The position numbers were made by a program, and so were the translations under genes. The notes below the pieces were generated by a model that saw only the letters and a program-made list of their open reading frames with translations, searched no databases and was not told the DNA's origin. From Saururus chinensis (Eukaryota; Streptophyta; Magnoliopsida; Piperales; Saururaceae), in NCBI GenBank assembly GCA_035235625.1, contig CP141149.1, forward strand, positions 16,991,893 through 17,055,892: a DNA stretch of 64,000 nt, read 5' to 3'. Of the stretch, positions 32,799 through 46,090 are shown one piece after another. Every line of letters starts with the position of its first letter. Position 1 is the stretch's first letter.

Positions 32799-35700
32799 TC
32801 ATTTCCACAATTTGACTATTTTATCATGACTAGCAGAAGCTACCAGACCCGTCACATTGGAGACTGCTAGTGATGCAATAAGGCCTTCATGTGCTGGCAG
32901 AGTCATGGTCTTGTTCTCCGTCATGTTCCACAGCTCCAGAGACTAAAGAGAAACGACCAATGATCAACTTTTATCAGTTGTGCTACATTGGAAAATATAA
33001 TCACCCAACGAATCTGTCTAACAAAATCCTCCAACTGGGTTTTGATGGGACAGAAAATGAGTGCCCAAGTGAGCTTTATGTGAGGCCCACTTGTTTGGGT
33101 TTTGTTGGGCAGATTCATTGGGTGTATTTCACTATCCTGCAATATATACTACTATGGTATGCAATGACCAATGAACAGGACGGGGGCTTGCCTGGTAACA
33201 GCCAATGACCAACAGGGATGGATACGTGGGGTGGAAAACGCAAGAATGAAATTTACTGCCATTGCAGCTCAACTCATGAACCAACTCCCCTTCACCACTT
33301 CCCGATCCAAGGGTCCACACACGAACAGAGTCCTCACTCACAGACGCTACAAAGTCACCAGAAGGATCCCAACATACCGAGTCCACTTGCTTTGTGTGTC
33401 CCTGTGATTGCAACCCATAAATCAGCATGTTCAAAATGACCACGTGATCAATAAAACTAATTAATGCTAATAATAAGGTAAATCCAGCACTCATGCCTAC
33501 ACAAAAAAAAAGTGTAATAAATTTGAAATTTAAATTACAATGATTAATTTGAACAAAATTGTAGTCAATGTAAAACAAACCTGTAGTGAATGCCGACAAG
33601 CTTGAGTCTCCACATCAAGAATTGATACAACATTTTCAGACGCAGCAGCTAGATATTTTCCCAGAAGAGGCTGAAATCTCATCTGCGTGATCCCACCCTA
33701 TAAACATGAACAAAGACTCAATAACTGCCAGGAATGTCAATCATCTTTTTAATGATACAGGTAAAAATGTTGAAAGCCCCACACTTTGTAATACATACCT
33801 TGAAGACTCTAGTGCAGCTGCCATTATTGACACTCCAGTATCGTATTTCACTGTCTCCATCACAAGAGCAGATAAGATCCTCCTTAATTGGATGGAAGTC
33901 TAAAGACATAACTGAAGCGGAATGTCCCGTAAAGGTTCTAAGGGAATAACCAGGCTGCAGAATTAAGAAACATCTAGTCAACATCATGCCTAATTGCAGA
34001 AAGAACTGAAAAATAAACGAGTTGAGAACAGAACCAACAACAAGAACAAAAGAAGTGAATGAGGAACAGTAAAGGATCAAGGTACTCACATTGTCAGCAT
34101 CCCATACTCTGACAGTTTTATCAAAAGAAGATGTAGCTAGACGTGGCAAGCTTGGACTAAAACGAACATCAGTTATCAACAGAGTATGTTCTTCCAATGT
34201 TGTTTTTGTCTTTAATGTATCTGTATACCATAACATTGCCTGCAGATTGAAGATTGTGAAACACAAACATGTTGTATGCATGAATAGCAGAGAAACAGTA
34301 AGAACCGCAAGTAATAGATGATAAACAGGAATTTTGTCTCCTCACTCTTGACTAAGTGGTACTCATCTTAAGCATGTTAAGCAACAGATTTTGAAATATT
34401 GAACATTGAAAGGACTTTGGATGTATTCTACTTGTCAGGAGATTTAAAAGTTCATCTTTGTGAAAAGACATGCATTTTCACAAATGAGAGATCTCAATAA
34501 ATTGGGCCATTGGTTTGAATAAGGATAAGCAGAATGCAATATATACAGTGCGGGGCTGCTAAATGGGCACTTGAATGCTTTGCCAAACCTGCCCTTGCAG
34601 CTCCAAGCTACTACAGAAGAGAAGCTACTTCTCTTCTATAAAACTCTGTACTTAGTCAGAAGTTTGAGGACCCACAAACAAAAATATGCAGAATTTACTA
34701 CTAGAGTTATATCATCATTAACATGTACAAGATTTAGTTCTCCGTAGACATAATTTAGTTTAACAAGGTAAATCTTGTTGACCAACTGAAAGTTTAAATT
34801 AGTATTTGTGTTTCTATAGGTTAATATATTGCTTGGATTATCAAGATACATGTGAAAAATCCATTTCTAGGTCTTCAATGTCATTTTCCTTGATAATATT
34901 GCTTAGATTATTAAGATAAATATGAAAAATCCATTTTTCGGTCACCAATATCATTTTCCTTGATATCTCCAAGATATCTTATCTTTAGGTCACCAATATA
35001 TCCTTTATATCGGATATGCAATCCATGGTAATAATCTCATGCATTCAAGGCATATGATGTTATGACCTACAAAAACCGTTCTTAGGAACCTACAATCTAC
35101 TTACAGTTGTTTCTTCAGGACTGACAATTTTTTCAATAAAAACAATAAAAAAATAACATTGCATAATTCTGTTATACATACACTATTAGCTGAACATCAG
35201 GAAAGAAACAAATGTACAGCAACCATGACAGAAAAAAATTGACCTATGAAGAAACTAAGCTATTAAAAACTAACTAAATATTGATGTAGCATTCACCAGT
35301 CCAGCCGTCCAGGTTTTCTTCCAGAGAATTTCGAAATTTACAGCTCCATATAAAATAAAAAAACTTCGCTAAGTCCATTTGCAAAGCAAATATGTAAAAT
35401 TGGTAAGATGTAGATAAAACATATGCATTTTGCTTGATTTCAAATTCCTAACATCTAATTCTTTTCACATTATTTGCATTATAATATATGGATATTCAGA
35501 ATCTTTAAGGAGGATAACAATATTTTGCATAATTAAGCAGAGCCTGGCCAGAAGACTGCACTTGGCTATAATTCTCACCTTTTTGTCATGGCCACCAGTG
35601 GCAAGCAGTTTACCATCAGATGAAAAATGACAACACACAACTTTATTTGCACTAGCACGGATGGCACCAATTTCATTGAATGTGAAACCTGGTTTTACAT

Positions 35701-38700
35701 TGTGAAAACCAATAAAAAGGTTCTTAGAAAAGTATATCCACCTGGTAAACAAAATCGGTGTAAAGATAATGATACTAATAAATTTGATATACGGATAATA
35801 ACACCTTTTGTAACATCACGACCAACAGTGTCGCGCCTGTCCACATCATCGTGAGACAAGAATGAATCTACATGATCCTCTAAAGATCCATCATCAACAA
35901 TCCGCTCCATCTCAGCCTGCAACACAGTGTAACCTATGTTACATGAACACCAGCTACGATAAATTAAACAAGAGAAATGCACCCACCAACTGGTTTGACG
36001 GTGATGCAAGAGTTCCAGTTCCATCTGTACCAAACATGATTAATGGCTTGGACGAGCTAGCACTATGCTGCAAAGAAGACATTGATATCACATCCCCTGG
36101 TGTATGTGTTGAAGGTGTCGATGGGGCCGAACTTGGGGATGGCCCAGCTGTATTTGCAGTTCCTGAACTATTAGCAGGACCAGAAGAAGATACAGGTTGC
36201 TTTCTCTTACGTCCATTTTGATTCTTCGAAGCCTTAAAAGAGTACAATACATCAGCAGGAAGCCAACCAAAATTCACAAACGGGTACATGCAATTAAAAA
36301 GCTGTGCACTAAGCTAACAGTAACCTACTTCGCTACCATGGAGAAGAAAATTCAATTTTAATGCATGTGTCCATTGTCATTTTAAAAGTCATTGATGCAA
36401 AATATTTTAAAAAAAATGGTGCTTTCCCAAAGAAGCTACGCAGTCTGCCTGCTTATAGATCATTAACCACAAAAAACAAGAAAAGGTTGTGGAATATCTT
36501 GCTTCCTCTATCCTATCTGGTTAGCAATTCATTATAGGAAAATGATATTTCAACATCAAAAACTCACACATGAGTTTTGATTGGTCTAGAGAAGTAAGCC
36601 CATGTGAACTTTGTGTGAGGTCCATTTGTGAAGTCCAATCAAAACTCTTGTGTGAGTTTTTGTGTGTAATGTTTTTGTGGGAATATCACTATCCATATCG
36701 TTAAGTGGTTGGGGAAAATGGGTAATCTAAATCAAGGTATTTGTGCAAGAAAAGAAGACCAGAGTGCTAGCGTAGATCATTCAGGCATGAACTACTTTTA
36801 GCACAGCAAATTCTTGGCAATTACCAGTTTATGACATCTGGATCTTCTCAAGAAAAGGTGTAATCACCCTCCATTTTAGATTCACATTTTCCTTGTTATT
36901 ATTAAGGAATATTTGGAGAAGCAAACATACACACATTAGAATTTAGGGCAAAGAGTGTATTGACACCAAGCCACAAGGCAAAAGTTTCTGGATTATGCTT
37001 CCAAGAAGGCTTTTATGCAAACAGAAAAAAAAGCAATTCAAAACAGAAGCAGGGAGCATGACATGAAACCAATAAAATTGGATTATGGTGATAACAACAA
37101 TAACTATAATGACATTAATTGAAAATTTTAACCATTCATCATTCCTTGTCATTTTGAATTTATATATATCCATGCTGAGTAATAAAAGACACACCTGGTC
37201 AGTGCCTCGAAACATATTGGACATGCTGCCATCAACAGAGGCACTGGCAGGTCCCATTTTATCCTGCTGAAGAAGATGGTGATTTGAACTCTGTGACTGT
37301 TGACTTGAGAGAGCATATTGTTGTAGCTGCTGCTGGGGACCATTGTTAGGTTGTTGCTGCTGTAACTGAGCTATTTTCTACTACACGGGAAGAAGTAATG
37401 TAAGCAATTAAACATCATAGAAAAAACTGCATAGAATACTCTTGAACAGTTAATACTGAGTTGTCTACTGCATCTCATTATCTAAACGTATTCAAGTGGA
37501 GCATTTATGGTAAAAGCCAGCATAAAATAGGCAAATCAGGCTTGAAATGACAAAGGACTTTCTGCTAATGGATAAGGATGTTCAACTACTAAATAGCTAC
37601 TAAAATAACCAACCATTCACCAATTCACTCGAGGGACCTAACTAATTAGAGATACCAATAAATGACAACCAATAGGGGCCTTGCTCCAAATTTGTAACTC
37701 GTAATTCATGAGTATAGAACCCCAAACGTTGACACAAAATAATTATGGATACAACAATGTTCTTGGGTATGAAAGCAACAAAAGATGTCTTGTGGATCAA
37801 CACCTGAGATAGATTAACCTAAAGATTATGGTTCTTGGGGATAGAGATTCAGGATTTAGGGAAAATACTGTAGATAGGATTAATTACTAGTGGTCACAGA
37901 GGCAGCTGGGTATTTCAATTGAGCAAACACAGAAATATTAATAAGATTGCAAAGAAAATTGGGGTTAGGATCAGAAGTGCGCAGCAAGTAGCTTCTCTCT
38001 GAGAGGGAGCTCCTTTTAGATTAATGGACTCAATTTGCAGTTGAAAAGATTGAAACAGCGTACCAGCTATTAAGCATAGCAATGAATCACTATGGCAAAA
38101 GTAACATTACTGCTCACATCAACTAAAACAGAAAATATGAAGGAGAAAACAGGATATTCACAGCCTGTACACATGCAGACCTGAAAGACATTCACATTTT
38201 GCGTGGATATGACCACTCATAATGAGATGGGCCATTAACCAATCTAGAAAGAAGATGTGCAATTTCATTATAAGAAATAAATGTTCAGTTTTTTTAAGTT
38301 GCAAGAGTTTCTGCTGATGCCTATATTAATACAAGAAATCATAAAGAAAAAGTATAGATTGTGACAAGCACCAAACAAATGGCTAGATATGTATGCAACA
38401 TTGGAGGAGATACATGATCAGGCAAAGAAATTAAAAAGGAGTTAAACAGAAAGCCCCGCGAACAAGCATCTCAAGGATTCATGCCAAACACTTACAGAAA
38501 AATAGAAAAGGAAAAAAAAGTAAAGTGCCCAGGAAGCAAACCTTCATTAGCATATCTGTATCGCCTCCACGAGGTAAAACAGGACATGCAGCCTGGATCG
38601 GCGACCCAACATTTTGAACCATATCTCCTACAGAATTGGCCTGACCATCCTTTCCGAGAACTATATTTCTGTTGCTTAGTAACATTCTCAGCCTTCTGCT

Positions 38701-41700
38701 ATCGACATCACCAGCTGATGGAGATGTCAAGTTTTGTTGTGCCTGTAGCAGGAGCTGCTGTTGCTGTGGGGTTAACACTTGAAGTTGATGAAATGGCTGT
38801 GAAGATTGCATAAATGATTTCTGCTGCTGCAAAATCCCAGATCGAAGCTGGTCAAGGCCCTGTGAACACAGTCACAATATATGGTCATAACTCTTCCACT
38901 AAAAGGTCGCTATTGCAACAATTATAAGCTAATTCCTTAACCAGCTTTTTCATAAAAAAAACTGAATAAACCTGTGAGGACAGCAAACTGCAAAACAATG
39001 CTATATTAGAGAATTAATTGTGCATTGTTAATTTTATGTAGAAAGGAGACAATAGGCATGTTAAAAAAGCCAGAGAGAAATGCTTAGAGAGTTGCACTTG
39101 TGTTTGTATCATCATAAATAGAATACTGACAAGGCAGCCTTGCCTTTTTATATCATTTGATCAACAGATGCAGTATGTATAAGTGTTAGATAATACATCC
39201 AACATCAGAGGTCAATTATCAAGCAGTCATTGGGGAAAAGATCCCTACACTTTATAGAAAATAAATCAGAGAGGCTCTTCCAGTGTCCAAAATTCTGTTA
39301 TACCTCCCATCTATTTTGTTATTCTGTTCTCTATTAATCTATCTTTTCATCTTTTCGCATACACAAGAGTCCAACTAATAGTCATCAACACAATCAGAAG
39401 CTAACCAGCATTCAGTGAAACATCTTATAAGAGTATATCTAATCAACATCAAAGGTAAAAGTTTTCGCTGACATTTCACAAACAAGGACAAAATAAAGAT
39501 AGCCTGAAGTAAAATGTTCCACAACAAGAAAAAATTCTCCAGAAAAGACTCACCGTAAGAGGCCATCCCTTTAATGTCAAGTTGTTGCCCCCTTGATTAG
39601 ATCCTAGCATAAAAAGGAAGAAAGTGCAAAAAAATCAGTCAATTACTGCCAATATATTTTAACTATGTGTTATCCGACAACCCAAGCCGTTTATATAATA
39701 GAAGAAAGGGCCAAAATGAAAATAGAAAAGCAAGCAAGGTGGGGATAAAGATTGGACTAAGGAAAGGCTGGAGGATGAACTAGATTATGATAAGGCCAAT
39801 ACCTGGAACTCCAATTAATGGTCCATCAGGACCTGCACCTCTTGCATTTAGAACCGGATTTATCTCACTTTTAATGTCCTGTTATTGAGTTGCGCATCCA
39901 CATCAGTTTACAGCTTGAACTCAATATGACAACATCATTGCCTTTTGTTTGATTGTGTTACCTGTGAACCTGGAAGCTGCTGGTTGCGAGCTTGAACTTG
40001 ATGAAGTGCACCTGACATTCCGCCAGCAGTACCATGCAAAACTTGTCTGAAATAAACACAACAAAAACTTGCAGTCATATATTAAGATAACTATAACTAC
40101 TAATAGTAGATCATAAGGGTGTGTTATGTACCCTGAAGGTTGACCAGGTGCTGCAGCTGTCTTTAGCATAGAAGCATGGTTTGGATCCAGCAGCTGGCCC
40201 ATGTTATCAGTATACCTTTGCTGCAATTGAAATTAAAGAGTAGCTCATAGGATTAAGTATTTTAAGAGGAAAATTTATCATGATTCCAAACAGTGAGAGA
40301 AAAGGAAACCTTCATAGATGCATCATCCATAGGATCCCGTGGAAGTGGCAGCTTCAACCTCTCCTCGTACATCTTTGTGGCCAAGGCATTCGCGGTACCG
40401 GGTGTCTGTCGGAGAATAGGATCACTGCCAACAAGTCCATTAGCTGTGCCATTTAAGAGGTGTGCACCATCTCTTCGCTGTTGTTGCTGCTGCTGCTGCT
40501 GCTGTTGTTGTTGTTGTTGTTGCTGTTGTTGCTGTTGTTGTTGTTGTTGTTGTTGTTGCTGTTGGTGTTGTTGCTGCTGCTGCTGTTGTTGTTGTTGTTG
40601 TTGTTGTTGCTGTTGTTGTTGTTGTTGTTGTTGCTGCTGAGCTTGCCGTTGTAGTAAGAGATGTTGCATTTGCATTTGTTGTTGTTGTTGTTGCTGCTGC
40701 TGATGATGTTGCTGATGCTGGGATGGTTGCGGTTGTTGCTGTTGCTGCTCTCGTGCTTTTATATGTTGAGTCTGCCATTATGCAAAACCCACTAAGAAAT
40801 TATGTATTACCAGGCTCCTATTTCAATTTTAGCACAAACATAAATTTAAAAAAAAAACATAGAACACTGTAATTCAAGGGTGAAAATACTAGAATGGTTC
40901 AAATTTTATGAATGACGAATATTGCAGAATTTTATGGTTGATACGCAACAATCTTCTTTCTCAGACAAAGTCCATATGTAACAGCAGATAATCAAAAATA
41001 GCGTAGACTGATGAATCGCTGCAATATGTGCCTACCCCCTCCATCTCCCAGCCCACACACAAACACATATTCACACGGAATAATATTCTAGACAAAAAAG
41101 ATACACTGAGCTGGATCAATAATACATTCCTTTGTCATCCAATGCTCTCACACATCTTTCATAGTAAATAAGACATTGAACAAATGTATTGTAGAAAACA
41201 AATAAGAGGTAAAGATGATGTACAGTGTCTCTTCCAATACACAGCCTTCCAAAAAATACAAAAAATTTGCTTAAGAGGCAAATTTTGAAAATTTATAGGC
41301 ATAAGGAAAGCTTTTTTAGTACAAATAGACATCATCAAGAAATTGCAAAGTACTGTAATGAAACAGCCACTACAGAACTGCAGTCAAAAACACAAAAAAG
41401 TTACCACGGAAGGTTTTGTATTTTTGTGATATTTCATAGTAAGCTTGCCTATCATAGACATGGTCTTCAACTGTTTCTCTTTGCTATTTCTTACTTCAAA
41501 GAAGAATGAAAATACTGCCCATAGCTTTAGCCGTCATACTACAAATGTGATGAAGATAGAGCCTATACTCTTGGGGTTTTACACAAGCTATTCCATATGA
41601 ATACTTAGATACATACACATATAATTTATATACATAATCGTGGAAGAATTGAGCACATGCTCTTTACCAAATCAAAATATTACCGTGACAGTAATATGAC

Positions 41701-43136
41701 ACAAGAGCTAACGACAGAATGGTGGCAATTTTTTTTCGAAATCAACCATTGCCCATCAAAGTGAAATGGATCACATTAAAGTTTTAACTTATAACCAAGA
41801 CAAGTAACTTAATACCCATTACCTCTTGCTCCATAAAGCTTATTCAGAGACCCAAAGAAAACGCAAGACAACAAGCTTGCCAATTTGCAAGTATCAACTG
41901 GTGCCTCATGTTTTTCAAGCTCATTAAGTGCACAGTAAAATAAACTATAATAAATGAAACTAAAATATTTAGAACAGTAGATAAATTAATTATGCTACAA
42001 CCCATGTTATTTTAGGTAATATGGCATCCACGCATCAAGAGACAATAGAGACAAATAAAGAATACTAAACAAGAATATAGATTAGAGATCAATGGAAGAT
42101 AGTATGTACTAAGTAGAAAGTGAAACCCACCTCTAAGTAAGAAACAGCCACGTCAGAGTGCTTCTCATTTGTCCTGGCAATAAAAATATCCCAGAACACA
42201 GACCACCACTCAAACAGAAAACCCCCAGGAGCATCAATAGCTGAATACCAAATTAATGTGAAAGTCAAATTAGATAGAAGGATAGATCATTTGAAAAAAA
42301 ATATAAATATTCGAGAGAGAGAGAACGAGAGAGTGTCAAACAAAAAAAAACTTTTCTATATTGTACACGAAATTTTATTTAAAATCTTACCAACAGGATC
42401 AGACGATACTTTTCCCTCAGCTTGAAACGCCTTGGCCGATGCCTGCAAATTCCTCTTCACCAAATAATCATAAATATAAACATCCAACCTGTCCAAGAAC
42501 AACTCAAACAGCAAGTCATTGTCATTAGTCCAAAAAAAAATATCGAACATGGATAACAAGGAATGGACGATCTATATAGAAACTAGAGATGGAAAATTAA
42601 ATATATTCAACACCAGCAACCTACAAAACCGCTAAACTCATAAGATTAGTGAGAGAGCAACCGTTTATTCAATGTAGAGAAAATTTACATGCTTAGACCT
42701 AGATTGACAAATTGGAAGTCAAAAAAGAGAAACAGCAGTCGGGAACACAACGGGGTTACCAGGCAGGAAAGGAACTCTATGCAAAACCCACAAACAGGAA
42801 GCCACAGGTAAACACCACCAAACACCCCCCCCCCCCAACCCCAACAGGAACTTCACCAAAAGGGAGCTCAAAAGGCACGATAGAAGACGTAAACACTAGC
42901 CACCCACGTTAATAACAGAGTCCAAGCTTCCAAAACCCAACTCAGGAAAATCCAACAAAGACAGCAAGACCAGCTGAAGAAGATCAAAGCTTTAAACAGA
43001 GAAATTACCATCAGCAACACGGGAAAAAGGGGGGAAGCACTAACTCAACACAAAAATAGAGCAAAAGAACGAGGGCCCAGTACTGCAAAGCACGAAGAAC
43101 TCACATTTTATCGGCTTCCCAGTTGGTCTGCGACAT
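32799..43136 (-). CDS. LUG: LEUNIG transcriptional co-repressor, 18 exons, 915 aa
   Basis: Exons: 43105-43136, 42391-42488, 42131-42240, 40310-40771, 40132-40220, 39962-40046, 39803-39878, 39554-39603, 38542-38859, 37195-37377, 35987-36232, 35805-35916, 35579-35688, 34090-34239, 33799-33954, 33581-33697, 33192-33401, 32799-32942. The total is 2,748 nt, and every junction keeps phase. Start [11 protein letters not shown] as in known LUG proteins. The LUFS region with the LisH motif spans about residues 1-88; a Gln tract 125-178; further Gln-rich stretches to about 480; a basic NGRKRKQ motif near 507; seven WD40 repeats from about 620 to the end (VKLWK). Known: Groucho/Tup1-type nuclear co-repressor, recruited through SEUSS, acting with HDA19 and Mediator on AGAMOUS and other targets. 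It is LUG rather than LUH by the start and by VDSFLSHDD. Intron 17 has a GC donor. All else is intact; length compares with 931 aa in Arabidopsis. Confidence 0.97.
33002..33124. mobile_element. MITE in LUG intron 17
   Basis: A 28-bp inverted repeat: CACCCAACGAATCTGTCTAA at the left, its complement (…GGCAGATTCATTGGGTG) at the right. The inner part (GTGAGCTTTATGTGAGGCCC) resembles that of the MITE at 36,557, so both belong to one family. No clear target duplication. Confidence 0.75.
36557..36662. mobile_element. MITE in LUG intron 10
   Basis: 28-bp terminal inverted repeats, CAAAAACTCACACATGAGTT… and its complement, with about one mismatch. Copy 1 (around 21,405-21,440) keeps only the outer ends of the same element. 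So the element predates the duplication and has lost its middle in copy 1. Confidence 0.8.
40478..40639 (-). repeat. Glutamine-coding trinucleotide tract in LUG exon 4
   Basis: 54 consecutive codons (residues 125-178): 53 CAA/CAG for Gln and one CAC/CAT for His. CAA and CAG are mixed, CAA being commoner in the middle. The opposite strand is open in several frames purely because of this repeat. The flanking segment (to 40,760) is also Gln- and His-rich. Confidence 0.95.
42825..42838. repeat. Poly-C/poly-G tract in LUG intron 1
   Basis: A run of about a dozen C on the plus strand (G on the LUG transcript strand), followed by CAACCCC. It may be variable in length; no function is claimed. Confidence 0.6.
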
Positions 43137-43460
43137 GGTTCCCAATCCTCAGCCTCACAAACACCTTGGGTGACAATGTCAGGAGCTCTTCCCAGGCATT
43201 AGATTCGACCAAGAAAGCAGCTCGGATCCTTTCCCGTTCGCAGACAGGAGTAGAACCGCATCAAAATCGGACCTTTTTACAGAATTCCGCGACAGAAAAG
43301 GAGCTGAGCAAGAAGGGGAGGGAAATCTTTGAGGGAAGCCAAGTCTCACTGTTCTGGTAGAAGGGGGAAAAAAGGGATTTTTATCATGAAGAAGGATATA
43401 AATAATAAATAATATATAATATATTAAAGAGGAGAGGAGACTGGGGGAGGATAGAAGGAG
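43137..43460 (-). promoter_or_regulatory. LUG 5' UTR and core promoter region
   Basis: The leader upstream of ATG 43134-43136 has no in-frame extension. AT-rich TATATTATATAT-like sequence on the minus strand at about 43,395-43,425 is a candidate TATA region. 43,430-43,470 is purine-rich on the plus strand. The transcript start cannot be fixed from sequence. Confidence 0.4.
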
Positions 43461-46090
43461 ATTGGATACTTTTTTTCATTTTGCTACCAATCCATCCCCC
43501 TCCTAACCCTTCCTATTTTATTTTTTTTTTTGCTTACCACATCATTAAACATGGGGTTTTTGGTTTGCCAAAGGGTAGATAGCATGAGACCACATTAAGG
43601 TTAGAAGCTAAATTATTTATATAAATATACAAAACTTTAGTGAAGTGTGTATTTTCTTTATGTAACAAGGGACTTTTGTGCTTCCTCTTCATGATGATTT
43701 TGTTTAAAATATTACGATTGCTCGTGCTATAAATTTTTAAATAATATACAATGTAATAGCTATTGTAGCATATGTTTAATGAACATTTTAAGACATAAGT
43801 GGTTGTAACATTATATATATAGATTGAGTTGAAGTTGAGGTTTTCTAAATGTTGAAAATTATGGTGCTATTTGGCCCCTTGTGACCAATTGTTGAGCAAT
43901 TTAGACTTAAAAGAAGTTGCCTAGGCTACACCAAATCGTCTCTTTTTATTTTCATTGAAATATGTTTATCTCTCTAACCCAAGAACCGATCACCCACTTT
44001 ATGTTGTAGGTTGACAATTATATTTTGTTGTCTTTACCCTGCAACAATTGGGCACTAGTAGGTTATCCTTAACTTACGTTCTATGAGCTTTAGCATGGAC
44101 CATAAGAAAAATAATCAATGATGTCAAGAAAGTGATCAAGTATCGAAAGACTAATACAATCTTTATAAGTTATAATAATTAAAATTATTTGTAGAGAATA
44201 ATGTGTACTCTTTGCATATTAAATTAATAGCTTTATTTAGTAAAAAAAATGTTTCATGTTAATAACTTTATTTTGTTCACTTTAAGTAGTTGGGTACTTA
44301 ATAAGCTCATTTTTTTCTTTCTCTTATATGTAGATTTTACTCTTCATTAAAAATTATTATTTTTCTAAATTTGACTATTAATATACTATAGAGGAAGTAT
44401 TTTTTATAGATAATATTAAGATTATATGATAAATATAACATAATATTTTTTAATATTTCTCAGCCTGTATGATGATAATGGTAGAATTGGACCTTAATTT
44501 TTTCTAAGTTTATCTCATAATTATGCCTTCTATAATTTTATCATTCGTGTCTATGCTATTTAGCAAAGTTCTAAAATCTTCCATTAAGCTTGATCAACAT
44601 TTTAACTTTCAAGACATTACTCGTTACTTATTGGCATCTCACTCTAAGCACCTCTTAAATTACTTCTCTAACAATTTAATGAAAATAATCAGCCGTAGAC
44701 AGTGTTTCAGAAAAAAGAAAAAAACTGTTTTAGATGCTTCTCAGGGCAAGGAGCTCAGCCTTTACATCTAAAAGCTCGCCTTAACGTCTTTTGGAAACCG
44801 TCGTACGAGAATATTGTCAAAATAAATATAAACAAGTAAATGCTACAAATATCATTATTGAGGTATTGCCTTATATAGGGATGGTTACCCGAAAATAGCC
44901 CTAATCTTCCCCTAAATATCTAACCTGACCTCCCCCTCTCAATGTTTTTCACTACTATATTTATCCAATAAATACACCTCTTAAAAATTTCCAACTTGTA
45001 TAAAGCATATTTTATTTAACTAAAAGGATAATTAAAAACTTTTATTAGGTAAATTTATTGTGTAAACATTACTATTTGTATAAAGTATCAATTGACGGGT
45101 TGTATAATAAGTATATTATATTTTATTATATAGGTTGTGTATCGAGTATACCACGCTTTGGTGGCACATGTTATGTAAGTCAAATGTTTTTTATTTAATC
45201 ATTTGTGACGTGATTGGGGTCAAATATACCGAGTAAGTATATCCAAACTCTTTTCTATTATTTCTATGAAATTAATTGTCACATGCTATTAAAATTATCA
45301 TTTTACTTAAAATAAATAATACTAAAAGTTCACCTCTAGGGCCACCTAATGGGAAAACTACGGAAGTTCAGGGTTATTTTCATCATTTTGACAGTTTGTT
45401 TTTCTGTTGGATAACGTAGACAACAATAGCCCGGTAAAGAAAGATCTTTTCGTTAAGCAAATTCATCCCTACCTAAAAATAACAAAAATGCCCTTGCTCT
45501 GAAACACAGGTACTTCGCTGAACGAGGGCATCGTAGTCTTTTAAAGATTTAGTTTCTGGATTTTACATGAGAATGTTATGGGACGAATGTACTTCAAAAA
45601 GGCAAGTACTCTTATCATGGTAGGATAGCTCAGTGCACCTTTTTCTTTGCTTATATTTAATAGCTCAATGTACTTAACAGTAAGTCCAGTTTTCCAAATG
45701 GCTATTCAGTGTTCACATGGATTTTGATTAGTAGATTTACCAATCTTTGGTGTGGCAATTATTGCAAATTATGATTAACAGTTGTTGAAGGCAAGTGTGT
45801 GGCTTGGAATGCAAGCAAATTTTGCAATAATTGATTAATGGGCATCAATCTTTTGTTTTTTAAGTGAACCAACTACAAGGGACAAGGCAATCGGCCTCAT
45901 AAACACTGATAAATCAAGGATAGTCCCTAGGTGGCCAACACCCTGTTTGTTAATGGGCATCCTTCTTGAGCCTCTTAAGACCATCTCCAATGTTGGTGTC
46001 TACCTTGGATCAAATTGAAGTCTCTCTCAAATGAGACACTATTTTTGGCATCTCCAAAAAAGAGACGTTTTTTTTTGCATATCACTTCTT
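43461..46090. other. AT-rich intergenic DNA
   Basis: No gene, RNA or intact element recognised. 44,200-44,290 includes TACTCTTTGCATATTAA, reminiscent of a decayed Stowaway end. The open frame at 44,523-44,771 has no recognisable motif. Confidence 0.5.

Larger units (their letters stand above)
28183..40367. repeat. Duplicated block, copy 2 (contains the 3' and central part of LUG)
   Basis: Direct duplicate of 16,527-24,068. The right limit lies inside LUG exon 4 after CTCCTCG (40,361-40,367). The left limit is after AATGG near 28,183; to its left the two copies cannot be compared, because copy 1 is interrupted by the retrotransposon. 28,183-31,072 holds no gene and is AT-rich. Confidence 0.9.

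Noticed and set aside
40293-40872. Long plus- and minus-strand frames encoding runs of Cys, Leu, Ala, Val or Thr
   Set aside because: They are other frames of the CAA/CAG tract of LUG exon 4.
44523-44771. 82-codon plus-strand frame
   Set aside because: AT-rich composition typical of chance frames here, no motif.
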